A stretch of DNA of 43,948 nucleotides from an uncultured Collinsella sp. (GTDB lineage: Bacteria > Actinomycetota > Coriobacteriia > Coriobacteriales > Coriobacteriaceae): contig USFU01000002.1 in NCBI GenBank assembly GCA_900554135.1, forward strand, positions 1 to 43,948. The letters are read 5' to 3'. The translations under genes and the position numbers were made by a program. The notes below the pieces were generated by a model that was given only the letters and a program-made list of their open reading frames with translations, was not told the origin of the DNA and made no database searches. Below, in pieces: positions 34,689-42,784 of this stretch. Each line of letters starts with the position of its first letter. Position 1 is the first letter of the stretch.

Positions 34689-35852
34689 ATGCGTAAGATT
34701 AAGACCATCGACGACATCACTAAAGACGGCAAAGTCGAGTTTGGCGAGGGCTACGAGTTTGTGGGCACCGCCGAGGAGGCCGACGCCATCCTGATGCGCT
34801 CGACCGACCTGCACGGCTACGAGCTGCCCGAGGGCATCCGCGCCATCGCCCGCTGCGGCGCCGGCGTCAACAACATCCCCGTCGAGGAGTACGCCAAGAA
34901 GGGCGTCGTCGTCTTTAACTCCCCCGGCGCCAACAGCAACGCCGTCAAGGAGCTCGTCCTGGGCATGCTGGTGCTCTCGAGCCGCGGTGTAGTGCAGTCG
35001 ATGAACTGGGTGCGCGACAACGCCGACGACCCCGAAATCCAGGTCGATGCCGAGAAGGCCAAAAAGGCCTTTGTGGGCCGCGAGCTCAAGGGCAAGCGCA
35101 TCGGCGTCATCGGCCTGGGCAACGTAGGCTCCAAGGTCGCCAACGCCTGCGTCGATCTGGGCATGGACGTCTACGGCTACGATCCGTTCATTTCCGTTGA
35201 GCACGCGTGGGTGCTGAGCCGCGAGGTACAGCGCGTGGGCACGCTCGAGGACCTCTGCCGCGGCTGTGACTACCTCACCGTGCACGTGCCCAGCAAGGCA
35301 GACACCATCGGCATGATCAGCACCGAGCAGATTAACCTGCTGGCACCCGACGCCGTGCTCATCAACTACGCGCGCGAAACCATCATTGACGAGGACGCCG
35401 TCGACGCCGCCCTGCGCGAGGGCAGGCTGAGCTGGTTTAGCTGCGACTTTGCCACGCCCAAGACCGTCAAGATGCCCAATACGTTTATCACCACGCACTC
35501 GGGCGCCGGCACTGGCGAGGCCGAGGCCAACTGCGCCGACATGGCCATCAGCGAGCTCAAGGATTACCTGGAGAACGGCAACATCGCGCACAGCGTCAAC
35601 TACCCCGCCTGCAGCATGGGCAAGGCGCGCGCCGCGAGCCGCATCGCCTGCCTGCACGCAAACGTGCCCAACATGATCGGCCAGATCACGGCCATTCTCG
35701 CCAAGGACAACGCCAACGTGCAGCGTATGACCAACGAGTCCGCCGGCGAGAACGCCTACACCATGTTCGACACCGACGAGCACCTGGACAGCAGCACCAT
35801 CGAGGCGCTCAAGCAGATTCCGTCGATGTATCGCGTGCGCGTGATCAAATAG
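34689..35852 (+). CDS. serA: 3-phosphoglycerate dehydrogenase with ACT domain
   Basis: SerA oxidises 3-phosphoglycerate with NAD, the first committed step of serine synthesis. The NAD-binding motif IGVIGLGNVGSKV (about 138-150), catalytic Arg229 (LINYARE) and His270 (FITTHSGAGTGEAEANCA) are clear. The C-terminal ~70 residues (from about 315) form an ACT domain, which usually binds serine for feedback control. At the place of the usual catalytic Glu (DVFxxEP in most SerA) the sequence reads SCDFATPKTV, so that Glu is not visible; SerA proteins of about this length from anaerobes often have DFP-type sequences here. AAGGAG precedes the ATG. Forms an operon with serC, and a strong hairpin follows. 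Confidence 0.93.
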   Translation: MRKIKTIDDITKDGKVEFGEGYEFVGTAEEADAILMRSTDLHGYELPEGIRAIARCGAGVNNIPVEEYAKKGVVVFNSPGANSNAVKELVLGMLVLSSRGVVQSMNWVRDNADDPEIQVDAEKAKKAFVGRELKGKRIGVIGLGNVGSKVANACVDLGMDVYGYDPFISVEHAWVLSREVQRVGTLEDLCRGCDYLTVHVPSKADTIGMISTEQINLLAPDAVLINYARETIIDEDAVDAALREGRLSWFSCDFATPKTVKMPNTFITTHSGAGTGEAEANCADMAISELKDYLENGNIAHSVNYPACSMGKARAASRIACLHANVPNMIGQITAILAKDNANVQRMTNESAGENAYTMFDTDEHLDSSTIEALKQIPSMYRVRVIK

Positions 35853-35893
35853 CGACGGCGCCAAACCTGCCAGGAAGGCCATGAAGCCCATTC

Positions 35894-35925
35894 GGCCCCC
35901 GTCTTCACGAAACGGGGGCCGATTT
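35894..35925 (+). terminator. Terminator of the serC-serA operon
   Basis: GGCCCCCGT (35894-35902) pairs perfectly with ACGGGGGCC (35912-35920) over a nine-base loop, followed by GATTTCG. The T run is weak, but the nine-pair stem 40 bases after the serA stop is a good terminator. Confidence 0.75.
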
Positions 35926-35945
35926 CGTTGCTCCGGCTGGTTTTG

Positions 35946-36123
35946 AAAATGCTATCCAGAACAAGTTTTTTCGGATAATCGACACTCATACCCAAATCAC
36001 TGAGCACACCTGCTTTGATAAACAGCTTTATCAGGGGCTTTAGTAGGTAAAAATCGATCTCTATATACCACATCCAAGTTGACTGTCGATTTTCCGAAAC
36101 AACTAGTTCCGGATAGCAATTTT
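35946..36123. repeat. Intergenic element with long imperfect inverted repeats (about 44 bp arms)
   Basis: The arm at 35946-35989 (starting AAAATGCTATCCAGAAC) is the reverse complement of 36079-36123 at roughly 37 of 44 positions. The 89-base interior contains a further perfect hairpin, TGATAAA-CAGC-TTTATCA. The mismatches and nested stem suit a structured RNA or a miniature mobile element. No gene is convincing in 35921-36201; a 79-codon frame on the minus strand covers it but has no homology signal or ribosome site. No other copy was noticed in this window. Confidence 0.6.
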
Positions 36124-36201
36124 ATAGCCCTTTCAAGGCGAAACTGAAGCCTTTTTCGCGCCCAAAGCTCTAGCTCGCGCGACCGCTTTCCACCTGCACG
36201 A

Positions 36202-37299
36202 CTACATTCCCGCCCAATCGATAAAAATCTCCTCACGAAGCCGCCGTTCGAGCTCCTGCTGCCGCGGTGTCTTGTCTTTCAACGGCGCATCGAGATAGGA
36301 CATGATGAGTTCCATCACCACGCGGAAGGCATCGGAGTCGGCCAGCTGGCCATAGGTCATCAAAACGACGGGATATCCCATCGCTTGCAAGGCCGTCGTT
36401 CGGTCGGAGTCAGAAATCTTGGATTCTATGGATCCGTGTATGGCTTTACCCTGGCATTCAACAAGGCACTCTCGGCTGCCGTCCTTATTTGCCAGCAGGA
36501 TATCGGCATAGCGCCTATCAAGCCCCGAAATCAGGCGGGCGCTTCGCGTCATACGAATCTCAACGTTATTGGTAAGGCGAAGACCTTCGCCGCCACGCAA
36601 CCTCGAAAGACCAAACAGCATCGAAGCCTGGACCTCGAGCGGCGATGCCGCCACCCCCGTAATGCATTTCGCGGCTCGTATGAACGATTTAGCGCCGCGG
36701 AGCCCCCGGATCTTATCGACGTACTCTGCAAGCTCAGAGAGCTCGATCAAGGGCGGTCGTTTCCACAAGTCCGTTGGATTCCCCGAGACATCCTTTACGT
36801 TTTCCCAGCCCAACCGTGCGTCACCCCACTGGTCCCCATATGCCTGCACAAGTGCCGACTTTACCTGGGGCGCAATCTTGCACACGGCAAAGGTGCCGCA
36901 CATCTCATACATGCACATGATCAGACGCTCGTTTGAGACCGAGGAAGCGAGAGTCAGCAGGGTAAAGAGCGGAGACGCAACTTCGAGGCCAAACTCCGTC
37001 TGCAGCACGGAGCCAAACGGCCTCACCCCGTTCCAAACATGCCTGACAATGCGATAGCCCTTACGTCCGCAGCTGCCCTGCGCCAACACGTGTAACGGGG
37101 CGCGCAGGAAATGCGTGACGAGTGGATGCTCGCAAAGGCGCTCCCTTCTCGGATCGTCCACAGAATCGGGCAGGTCCGGCATTATCGCCAAGACCTGTGG
37201 AGGTATCCGGTGATACCGAAAAGCAGATATGTCGCACAGCATGTCGTCCATGAAGGGTACGTACCCACTGCGCCGTTTGTGAACCCGCTTGGACGGCAA
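36202..37299 (-). CDS. Hypothetical protein with possible nuclease-like C-terminal domain (up to 365 aa)
   Basis: No firm family recognised. The start is uncertain: the longest frame begins at 37299 without a clear ribosome site, and ATG 37251 (MDDMLCDISAFRYH) begins the part that looks conserved. The middle (residues ~100-230) is rich in helices. Near the C-terminus (about 263-290) the sequence RYADILLANKDGSRECLVECQGKA gives the spacing Asp ... Glu-x-Gln-x-Lys, reminiscent of restriction-endonuclease-like (PD-(D/E)xK) folds, then a helix and a strand YPVVLMTYG. That reading is tentative. The gene stands alone, opposite in direction to its neighbours, next to the inverted-repeat element. Confidence 0.6.
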   Translation of the reverse strand: MPSKRVHKRRSGYVPFMDDMLCDISAFRYHRIPPQVLAIMPDLPDSVDDPRRERLCEHPLVTHFLRAPLHVLAQGSCGRKGYRIVRHVWNGVRPFGSVLQTEFGLEVASPLFTLLTLASSVSNERLIMCMYEMCGTFAVCKIAPQVKSALVQAYGDQWGDARLGWENVKDVSGNPTDLWKRPPLIELSELAEYVDKIRGLRGAKSFIRAAKCITGVAASPLEVQASMLFGLSRLRGGEGLRLTNNVEIRMTRSARLISGLDRRYADILLANKDGSRECLVECQGKAIHGSIESKISDSDRTTALQAMGYPVVLMTYGQLADSDAFRVVMELIMSYLDAPLKDKTPRQQELERRLREEIFIDWAGM

Positions 37300-37405
37300 A
37301 CGCGCTGGCTCGGCCTGCGAACGGTAAATACTGCTACGCGCACGTCACGAATCTCTCAGGAGGCTTACAATCGGTTTGGAAAGCAGACTGATTGTGAGGT
37401 TGCAT

Positions 37406-38626
37406 ATGGTTGACGAGGACTTTGCCTGGCGGCTTACGCAGGAGCTTGTGCGGATCGACAGCTCAGACCCGGGCGCGTATGAGGATGAAATTGAGCGGTA
37501 TATCAAGGGGTTTATCGAGTCGCAGATCGCTGAGCTCAATCGGCCGGTGCTGGATGCGGTGCGAATCGAGGAACTTGAGGCGCTTCCCGGGCGCCGCAAC
37601 CTTATGGTCACCGTGCCCGGTTTGAGCGACGAGCCGCGGCTCATGTACATCTGCCACATGGATACCGTCACCTTGGGTGACGGGTGGGATGCGGACATCC
37701 CGCCGCTTGGTGCGATCGTGCGTGACGGCAAACTCTATGGCCGCGGCGCCTGCGATATGAAGGGCGGTCTGGCCTGCGCCATTGCCGCACTGGTCCACAT
37801 GCTCGAGCGTGTTGCGGAGCGTGGTGAGCTGCCTCGACGTGGCTTTTCGCTCATCTGCTCGGTCGACGAGGAAGACTTTATGCGTGGCTCCGAGGCCGCC
37901 ATCGATGCCGGCTGGGTGGGCTCGCGCGAATGGGTGCTGGACACCGAGCCCACCGACGGACAGATTCAGGTGGCGCACAAAGGGCGCACGTGGTTCGAGA
38001 TCGAGATGACCGGTGTGACGGCGCACGCGAGCCAACCATGGAAGGGCGCGGATGCTGTCGCCGCCATGGCCGAGGTCATTTGTTCACTTCGTCACGCGTT
38101 TGCGGAGTTGCCCGCGCATGATGAGCTGGGGCCTTCGACTATCACGTTTGGCCAGATCGAGGGCGGCTATCGCCCCTATGTGGTGCCCGACCACGCCAAG
38201 GTCTGGGTCGATATGCGCCTAACGCCGCCGACCGACACGGCTGCCGCGACCCGCATGGTGGAACAGGCCATTGCCACAGCGGAAGCCGCCGTTCCCGGTT
38301 GCCACGGAAGCTTCATCGTGACGGGCGATCGCCCCGCCATCGAGCGCGACCCGGACTCTCCCCTTCTGGCTGCGCTCAAACACGCGGCAGACGACGTGAC
38401 GGACGCGGACACGACCGTCGGCTTCTTTACCGGCTACACCGACACCGCCGTCATTGCCGGCAAGACGGGTAACCGCAACTGCATGAGCTATGGCCCAGGC
38501 TCGCTCGCGCTCGCCCACAAGCCCAACGAGTATGTGCCCCATGCCGATATCGTTCGCTGCCAAAACGTGCTCATCGCGCTCGCCGACAACACGCTCTGGG
38601 ACGCAAACGGCCAAGTTGGGGCATAA
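37406..38626 (+). CDS. M20-family metallopeptidase (ArgE/DapE/Acy1 type)
   Basis: M20 enzymes are dinuclear zinc hydrolases of N-acyl amino acids or small peptides. Metal and catalytic residues are visible: His84 and Asp86 (YICHMDTV), Asp117 (GRGACDMKGG), Glu155-Glu156 (CSVDEED), Asp182 region (VLDTEPTD) and a C-terminal His in LAHKPNEYVPH. The dimerisation domain lies in the middle (VAHKGRTWFEIEMTGVTAHAS). The start at 37406 follows GAGGT; the frame's earlier ATG is at 37376. The exact substrate (acetylornithine, succinyl-diaminopimelate or a peptide) cannot be told from sequence alone. It probably forms a unit with the next gene, 40 bases downstream. Confidence 0.88.
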   Translation: MVDEDFAWRLTQELVRIDSSDPGAYEDEIERYIKGFIESQIAELNRPVLDAVRIEELEALPGRRNLMVTVPGLSDEPRLMYICHMDTVTLGDGWDADIPPLGAIVRDGKLYGRGACDMKGGLACAIAALVHMLERVAERGELPRRGFSLICSVDEEDFMRGSEAAIDAGWVGSREWVLDTEPTDGQIQVAHKGRTWFEIEMTGVTAHASQPWKGADAVAAMAEVICSLRHAFAELPAHDELGPSTITFGQIEGGYRPYVVPDHAKVWVDMRLTPPTDTAAATRMVEQAIATAEAAVPGCHGSFIVTGDRPAIERDPDSPLLAALKHAADDVTDADTTVGFFTGYTDTAVIAGKTGNRNCMSYGPGSLALAHKPNEYVPHADIVRCQNVLIALADNTLWDANGQVGA

Positions 38627-38665
38627 TAGGCCGCGAACAAACCGACTCGCGCGTTAGGACCGTCC

Positions 38666-39349
38666 ATGAAAGCACTTCCGTTTCCCTGCATCCGCCCGGC
38701 TCAGGACCGCGTGCTCGAGGCGCTGCCGCAGATGGGCGGCATCCTGGGCAGCAACGATGCCCTGCGCGGCGCCATTGCCGATGGCCTGATGCTCAAGGAT
38801 CCGGGCGCAGCGTATTACGTGTACGAATGCTCGGGAGAGCCGGGTCGCGTGACGGGCGTCGTGGCGATTTGCCCGATTGGCGTGCTTGCGGGCGGCGAGG
38901 GCGATGCCAGCTCCGACGTGGCCGACGCCGCGCATGCGATCGCCGAGCTCAAAGTTCAGCCTCGCCCCGTGTCGCTCGCCTACGAAGCCTCGCCCGTCAT
39001 GGATATCATCCTGGGCGCCGCCAAAGAGGGCGCCTCGCTCTACGCCGTTACCGATCCCGCCGGCATCACGCACCGCGTGTGGGAGGTCAAACGCGAGGAC
39101 GCCGTCGGGGCCATCCGCGCCATGCTCGACCAAGCACCCGAGCCGACACTGGCCGACGACCCCGCCTACGCTGCCGCGCTAGTAGGGGCATCGCAGCTGC
39201 TGGCCGATGAGGCCCGTGCCGCCGGAACGTACACCGGCAAAGAGCCGTTCAACTTTACCGTTGCCGCGTTATTCCCCGCCGCGCAGGTCGCCGGCGGCGC
39301 ACCGCAGGTTCCGACGGGTTTGCTCACCCACCAGATCGCACGGTTCTAA
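38666..39349 (+). CDS. DUF1015-like protein, short form (227 aa)
   Basis: The N-terminal IRPAQDRVLEALP and the YYVYEC ... GVVAICPI strands resemble the start of DUF1015 proteins, and THRVWEVKREDAV matches the HRVW-type strand of that family. The full family is ~400 aa and contains a DGHHR motif; here that place reads DDPAYAAALVGASQLLADEA and no HHR is present. It is thus a reduced or diverged member, and the family call is moderate. AGGA lies upstream of the ATG. It ends two bases before the stop of the convergent phosphatase gene, with no terminator between. Confidence 0.6.
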   Translation: MKALPFPCIRPAQDRVLEALPQMGGILGSNDALRGAIADGLMLKDPGAAYYVYECSGEPGRVTGVVAICPIGVLAGGEGDASSDVADAAHAIAELKVQPRPVSLAYEASPVMDIILGAAKEGASLYAVTDPAGITHRVWEVKREDAVGAIRAMLDQAPEPTLADDPAYAAALVGASQLLADEARAAGTYTGKEPFNFTVAALFPAAQVAGGAPQVPTGLLTHQIARF

Positions 39350-39351
39350 CG

Positions 39352-39987
39352 CTACCCCCGCTGCGGGCCTGCTGCCGCCACGAGCGGCTCAAGCCCCAGC
39401 TCGCGCGCGTAGTCTTCCTGCGTAAAGATCTCAACCAGTTCAAACGTATCCGTCGCATCGTCAAACGCAAAGTGCAGCACCGAGCAGTTGCCCGGCACGC
39501 GATCACGCTCGTCAGCCGCCGCACCCTTCACGTGGTCCATAAACTCCTTGATGGCCGAGCCATGGCTCACCGCGAGCACGCACTCGTGGTCGGGCTTCCG
39601 CATGAGCTCGGCAAGCGTTGTGACCATACGTTCGCGCACCTGCATCTGGCCCTCGCCGCCAAACTGACGATAGAAATCGCGCCACGGACGCTCGGGCATC
39701 AGCATCACGCGCTCGGCCTCAAAGTCGCCAAAGAACCACTCGCGCAGGCCGTCCAGGCGCTCGTATGCCAAACCCGGCCACAGGCTCGAGATAGTCTGCT
39801 CGGTGCGATGCAGCGTGGAGGTATAGGCGTGGTCGGGTTCAATGCCACGCGCACGCAAAAACATGCCAGCGCGCGCCGCCTGATCGCAGCCCAGCTGTGT
39901 GAGCGGCGAATCGCTCCAGCCCTGAATGATGCGTTTGAGGTTAAATATTGTCTGCCCGTGACGGACCAGATACAGATCTTTATTCAT
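39352..39987 (-). CDS. Histidine phosphatase family protein (211 aa)
   Basis: The catalytic RHG motif is LYLVRHGQT at residues 5-13; the second active-site His is in LAVSHGSAI and the acidic residue in WFFGDFEAE. Members dephosphorylate sugars, nucleotides or small metabolites, or act as phosphoglycerate mutases. ATG 39987 is chosen since AAAGG lies seven bases upstream. The neighbour at 40005-40547 is a paralogue with the same layout (DLYLVRHGQT ... QGW-x-DSPLT ... VSHGSA). The two genes are separated by 17 bases and form an operon. The substrate is unknown. Confidence 0.88.
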   Translation of the reverse strand: MNKDLYLVRHGQTIFNLKRIIQGWSDSPLTQLGCDQAARAGMFLRARGIEPDHAYTSTLHRTEQTISSLWPGLAYERLDGLREWFFGDFEAERVMLMPERPWRDFYRQFGGEGQMQVRERMVTTLAELMRKPDHECVLAVSHGSAIKEFMDHVKGAAADERDRVPGNCSVLHFAFDDATDTFELVEIFTQEDYARELGLEPLVAAAGPQRG

Positions 39988-40004
39988 AGGGGTCCTTTCG
40001 TTCG

Positions 40005-40547
40005 TTACCAATCAAGGAGCGAAAACGCCCCGTCGCAATAGCCAAAATGAAGCACGGCGCCATTATCGGGCTGTTCTCCCCCGCCGGTCACGTGCCCAAG
40101 AAACTCCTGGCAGGCAGAGCCGTGAGAGACTGCCAGCACGCAGTCGTGCTGGGTCCGCGCCATGATGCGGGCCAGCGCCGCGACCATGCGCGCCCGGAGC
40201 TGCGCCTGCGACTCCCCGCCAAACTTAACCGGATAATCACCCCAGGGCTGCGCCGGCATCTCGCGGTTTGATGTACCCTCCAGCGAACCCAAATGCCACT
40301 CGCGCAGGTCATCGACTAGCTCTATGGAACGACCCTCGCCGACGATAAGCTCGGCCGTACACCGCGCCCGCCCCAACGGCGAAGAATACACATAATCAAA
40401 GGTCACGCCGCGGTCCTCAAACGCCGCACGCGTCGCCAGCGCCTGCTCGCACCCGCGCGCCGTAAGCGGCGAATCATGCCAGCCCTGCAAAATGTTCTGC
40501 ACATTGAGCTCGGTCTGCCCATGCCGCACCAAATACAGATCGGCCAC
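40005..40547 (-). CDS. Histidine phosphatase family protein (180 aa), paralogue of the next gene
   Basis: RHG occurs at residues 8-10 (ADLYLVRHGQTE), the second His in LAVSHGSACQEF and the acidic residue in REWHLGSLEG. I choose GTG at 40547, which gives the normal family start and follows GGGGAGGG. The longer frame from 40625 includes the hairpin at 40563-40597 and a Cys/Arg-rich stretch without homology. It is likely a duplicate of its downstream neighbour, now diverged; the two may have different substrates. Confidence 0.86.
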   Translation of the reverse strand: MADLYLVRHGQTELNVQNILQGWHDSPLTARGCEQALATRAAFEDRGVTFDYVYSSPLGRARCTAELIVGEGRSIELVDDLREWHLGSLEGTSNREMPAQPWGDYPVKFGGESQAQLRARMVAALARIMARTQHDCVLAVSHGSACQEFLGHVTGGGEQPDNGAVLHFGYCDGAFSLLDW

Positions 40548-40562
40548 ACACCCTCCCCTCGC

Positions 40563-40597
40563 ACCACCGCAAAGGGGACAGGCACCTTTGCGGTGGT
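40563..40597. repeat. Perfect 13-bp hairpin ahead of the histidine phosphatase genes
   Basis: ACCACCGCAAAGG (40563-40575) pairs exactly with CCTTTGCGGTGGT (40585-40597) over GGACAGGCA. On the plus strand it is followed by TTTT, on the minus strand preceded by AAAA and followed by no T run. It lies between the nitroreductase stop and the phosphatase start, both minus strand. It may be a dispersed repeat, or lower read-through from the nitroreductase gene. Confidence 0.5.
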
Positions 40598-40625
40598 TTT
40601 GCCGCCTTCGAACCGCGCCGCGCAA

Positions 40626-41297
40626 CTACAGCAGCACGTCGGCCAGCGGACGCTTGGGCACGTGATGTACCCGAGCCTCGTCGCGCCAATAATTGATGGA
40701 GCCGTCGGGATTGGAGTCGATCACATCGATGACCTGCGTCTCGGCCGGCACGCCAAAGGCCATAATCAGCTTGAGCTCGTACTTGTCGTTATCGAGCCCC
40801 ATGGCGTCGACCGCGCGGGGCGTAAAGGCCTTGAACATGCAGGCCGCCACCTCGGGCGTGGCGCTGCGGGCGGCGAGCATCATCGTCTGAGCGGCAATGC
40901 CAGTGTCGACTTCGGTGATGGGCGCGGCCGGCTTGCCCGGAACGGCGCGCTCGGCAAGAATCGCGATGTAGCCGGTCGGGCGCTCACCCTCATCGGGACC
41001 CGGCCAATCCTTAAGCGCGCCGGCCCACGCGAGCTCGTCAAACACACGCGCGCAGTCCTCGGCACCGCTCACCACATGAAAGCGCAGGCGCTGAGCATTG
41101 GCGCCGCAGGGAGCCAGGTGCGCCAGCTCAGCCAGCTCGAGCAAAAGCTCACGCGGCACGCGCATGGACTCGTCAAAGCGGCGGCACGTGCGGGCGCGAC
41201 GGACCAACGCGTCAAACGTATCCAGGCCAAGCTTTTCGCAACCCTGCTTTGCCATCGACTCAGCGCTCACCGGCGCCGCGGGAACAGCTTCGTTCAT
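40626..41297 (-). CDS. Nitroreductase-family flavoprotein (223 aa)
   Basis: The segment ALVRRARTCRRFDESMRVPRELL is the typical FMN-binding start of nitroreductases, followed by LAHLAPCGANAQRLRFHVV and, later, DTGIAAQTMMLAA and LIMAFGVPAE. These enzymes use NAD(P)H and FMN to reduce nitro compounds, quinones or flavins. The length is normal. ATG 41297 follows GGGGG; the frame extends to 41561 but that part is upstream DNA. In the leader (about 41315-41335) lies TTAGG-N9-CCTAA, a small inverted repeat that might be a regulator site. The remaining intergenic bases to 41531 show no gene. Confidence 0.87.
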   Translation of the reverse strand: MNEAVPAAPVSAESMAKQGCEKLGLDTFDALVRRARTCRRFDESMRVPRELLLELAELAHLAPCGANAQRLRFHVVSGAEDCARVFDELAWAGALKDWPGPDEGERPTGYIAILAERAVPGKPAAPITEVDTGIAAQTMMLAARSATPEVAACMFKAFTPRAVDAMGLDNDKYELKLIMAFGVPAETQVIDVIDSNPDGSINYWRDEARVHHVPKRPLADVLL

Positions 41298-41531
41298 AGG
41301 GACCCCCAATAAAAACCAATTGTTCTTAGGAAAATCTAACCTAAAACGTAGGCAATTACACTCGGCGCCATAATGTTCCACATCTGTTGAATACACCCCA
41401 GCAACGCGGGAACAAAGGTAACAATTCGGGAAGGTAGGGCGCCAATTCGCCCTTCCTGCCCCACGCGACGGCACCCTTGGGCGATACTGGTTGCAAGAGC
41501 TACGGCTTACGCCGCACGGAAAGGAGACATC

Positions 41532-42134
41532 ATGGGCATCTTTAAGAACGATGACAAGCAATCGAGCGCATTTGGATTTGACGAGAAAAGCATGGCAGGC
41601 AAGGCCGTCAAGGCCGTGCGCTGGATTTACGCCATCACGGGTGTCTTGGCGCTCGTCGCCGGCATCGCACTGCTGTTTGCGCCCGCCAAGTCCCTCGTCT
41701 TCCTAACGACCGTCTTGGGCATCTACTTTGTGATCACGGCCGCGATCAGGCTGTTTACCGCTGTTTTCGAGCCGCTGCTGCCAACCGGCTGGCGCGTTAC
41801 GAGTATCATCGCCAACCTACTCATCATTCTGGGCGGCGTCATAATCCTGCGCAACCAGGCCTTCTCGACTGCGACGCTCACCACAATGGTGGTTGTCGTG
41901 GCAGGCTTTGGCTGGATTGTCGAAGGCGTCATGTCGATTCTGGAGTCCGAGCTTTCGTCCAACCGCGCCCTCGCCATCCTGAGCGGCGCGCTCTCCATCA
42001 TCGCGGGCATGTTCGTGTTTATCTATCCGCTGTGGTCGGCCAAGATGCTCGTCATCTTTAGCGGCGCCGCGCTGTTGGTGTTTGGCGTGACGCTAATCGT
42101 TCGCGCCATTCAATTTGGCAAACTGGTGCACTAG
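41532..42134 (+). CDS. DUF308 (HdeD-like) membrane protein (200 aa)
   Basis: After a hydrophilic start, the protein has six hydrophobic segments in pairs separated by short loops, the typical DUF308/HdeD pattern: AITGVLALVAGIALLF, LTTVLGIYFVITAAIRLF, VTSIIANLLIILGGVIIL, TMVVVVAGFGWIVEGV, LAILSGALSIIAGMFVFI and KMLVIFSGAALLVFGVTLIV. E. coli HdeD is linked to acid resistance; the function elsewhere is not known. AAGGAG precedes the ATG. The stop TAG is directly joined to the ATG of the next gene. Confidence 0.85.
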   Translation: MGIFKNDDKQSSAFGFDEKSMAGKAVKAVRWIYAITGVLALVAGIALLFAPAKSLVFLTTVLGIYFVITAAIRLFTAVFEPLLPTGWRVTSIIANLLIILGGVIILRNQAFSTATLTTMVVVVAGFGWIVEGVMSILESELSSNRALAILSGALSIIAGMFVFIYPLWSAKMLVIFSGAALLVFGVTLIVRAIQFGKLVH

Positions 42135-42617
42135 ATGCCGCGGACACTTTTTATTGATGCCGACGCCTGCCCGGTCACGCGCGAGTCAATCGACTGCGCG
42201 CGGAGGGCGGGCGTCGCCGTCGTCATCGCCGGTAACAGCACGCAGAACCTGGAACGCCACATTCGCCGCGACGATCCGCGCGATGCCGAACACGCGCGTC
42301 GGGGCTTTTGGGTCACCACGCTCGACGTGAGTGTGGGGGCCGATAGCGCCGACTTTGCCATCGTCGAGCGCTTGCAGGCGGGCGACGTGGTCGTGACGCA
42401 AGACATTGGCCTAGCGAGCATGGTGCTCGGGCGCGATGCCGCCGCCATCGGTGTGCGCGGGCGCGTCTACGACAAAGCAACCATCGACATGCAGCTGTTT
42501 ATTCGCCACGAGGAAAAGAAGGTGCGTCGCGCCGGCGGTCGCACCCGCGGACCGGCAGCCTTCACCAGTGAAGACCGCGCCCGCTTTAAGCGCAACCTCA
42601 CCGAGCTGCTGCGCTAA
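42135..42617 (+). CDS. UPF0178 (YaiI/YqxD, DUF188) protein
   Basis: The family signature FIDADACPV is at the N-terminus, then IAGNSTQ and GADSADFAIVERLQAGDVVVTQDIGLA, and near the end RRAGGRTRGPAAF. The fold is PIN-like, with conserved Asp residues at the position of a metal site, but the biochemical role is not established. It is 160 aa, normal length. It starts directly after the stop of the DUF308 gene and is therefore co-translated with it; a terminator follows. Confidence 0.92.
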   Translation: MPRTLFIDADACPVTRESIDCARRAGVAVVIAGNSTQNLERHIRRDDPRDAEHARRGFWVTTLDVSVGADSADFAIVERLQAGDVVVTQDIGLASMVLGRDAAAIGVRGRVYDKATIDMQLFIRHEEKKVRRAGGRTRGPAAFTSEDRARFKRNLTELLR

Positions 42618-42624
42618 CCAAGGC

Positions 42625-42659
42625 AGATTTTTGGGACATACCTAAAAATCTACCTTTTT
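42625..42659 (+). terminator. Terminator after the UPF0178 gene
   Basis: AGATTTTTGGG (42625-42635) pairs with CCTAAAAATCT (42641-42651), with one G-U pair, followed by ACCTTTTT. It lies eight bases after the stop codon. Confidence 0.6.
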
Positions 42660-42700
42660 GTTTTGGGCGGTGTGAGCGCTCAGGATCCATGGCTCAACAA

Positions 42701-42773
42701 AAAACGGGCTTCAAAATGCCATGCGTCGCCGCATTGTGCAAGCGCCGTGCATGGCTATTTTGAAGCCCGTTTT
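42701..42773. terminator. Long bidirectional terminator between convergent genes
   Basis: AAAACGGGCTTCAAAAT plus CCATGC (42701-42724) pair with GCATGG plus ATTTTGAAGCCCGTTTT (42749-42773), leaving one small bulge, to give a stem of more than 20 pairs. A and T runs on the two sides let it work in both directions. It sits between the UPF0178 gene (plus) and the permease (minus), 12 bases from the permease stop. Confidence 0.8.
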
Positions 42774-42784
42774 GTTAGGCCTAC

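Noticed and set aside
34674..35891. A 405-codon minus-strand frame opposite serA
   Set aside because: SerA is certain on the plus strand; the antisense product is His/Val/Gly-rich with no family signal.
35997..36236. 79-codon minus-strand frame after serA
   Set aside because: It runs through the inverted-repeat element, has no ribosome site and overlaps the neighbouring gene's end.
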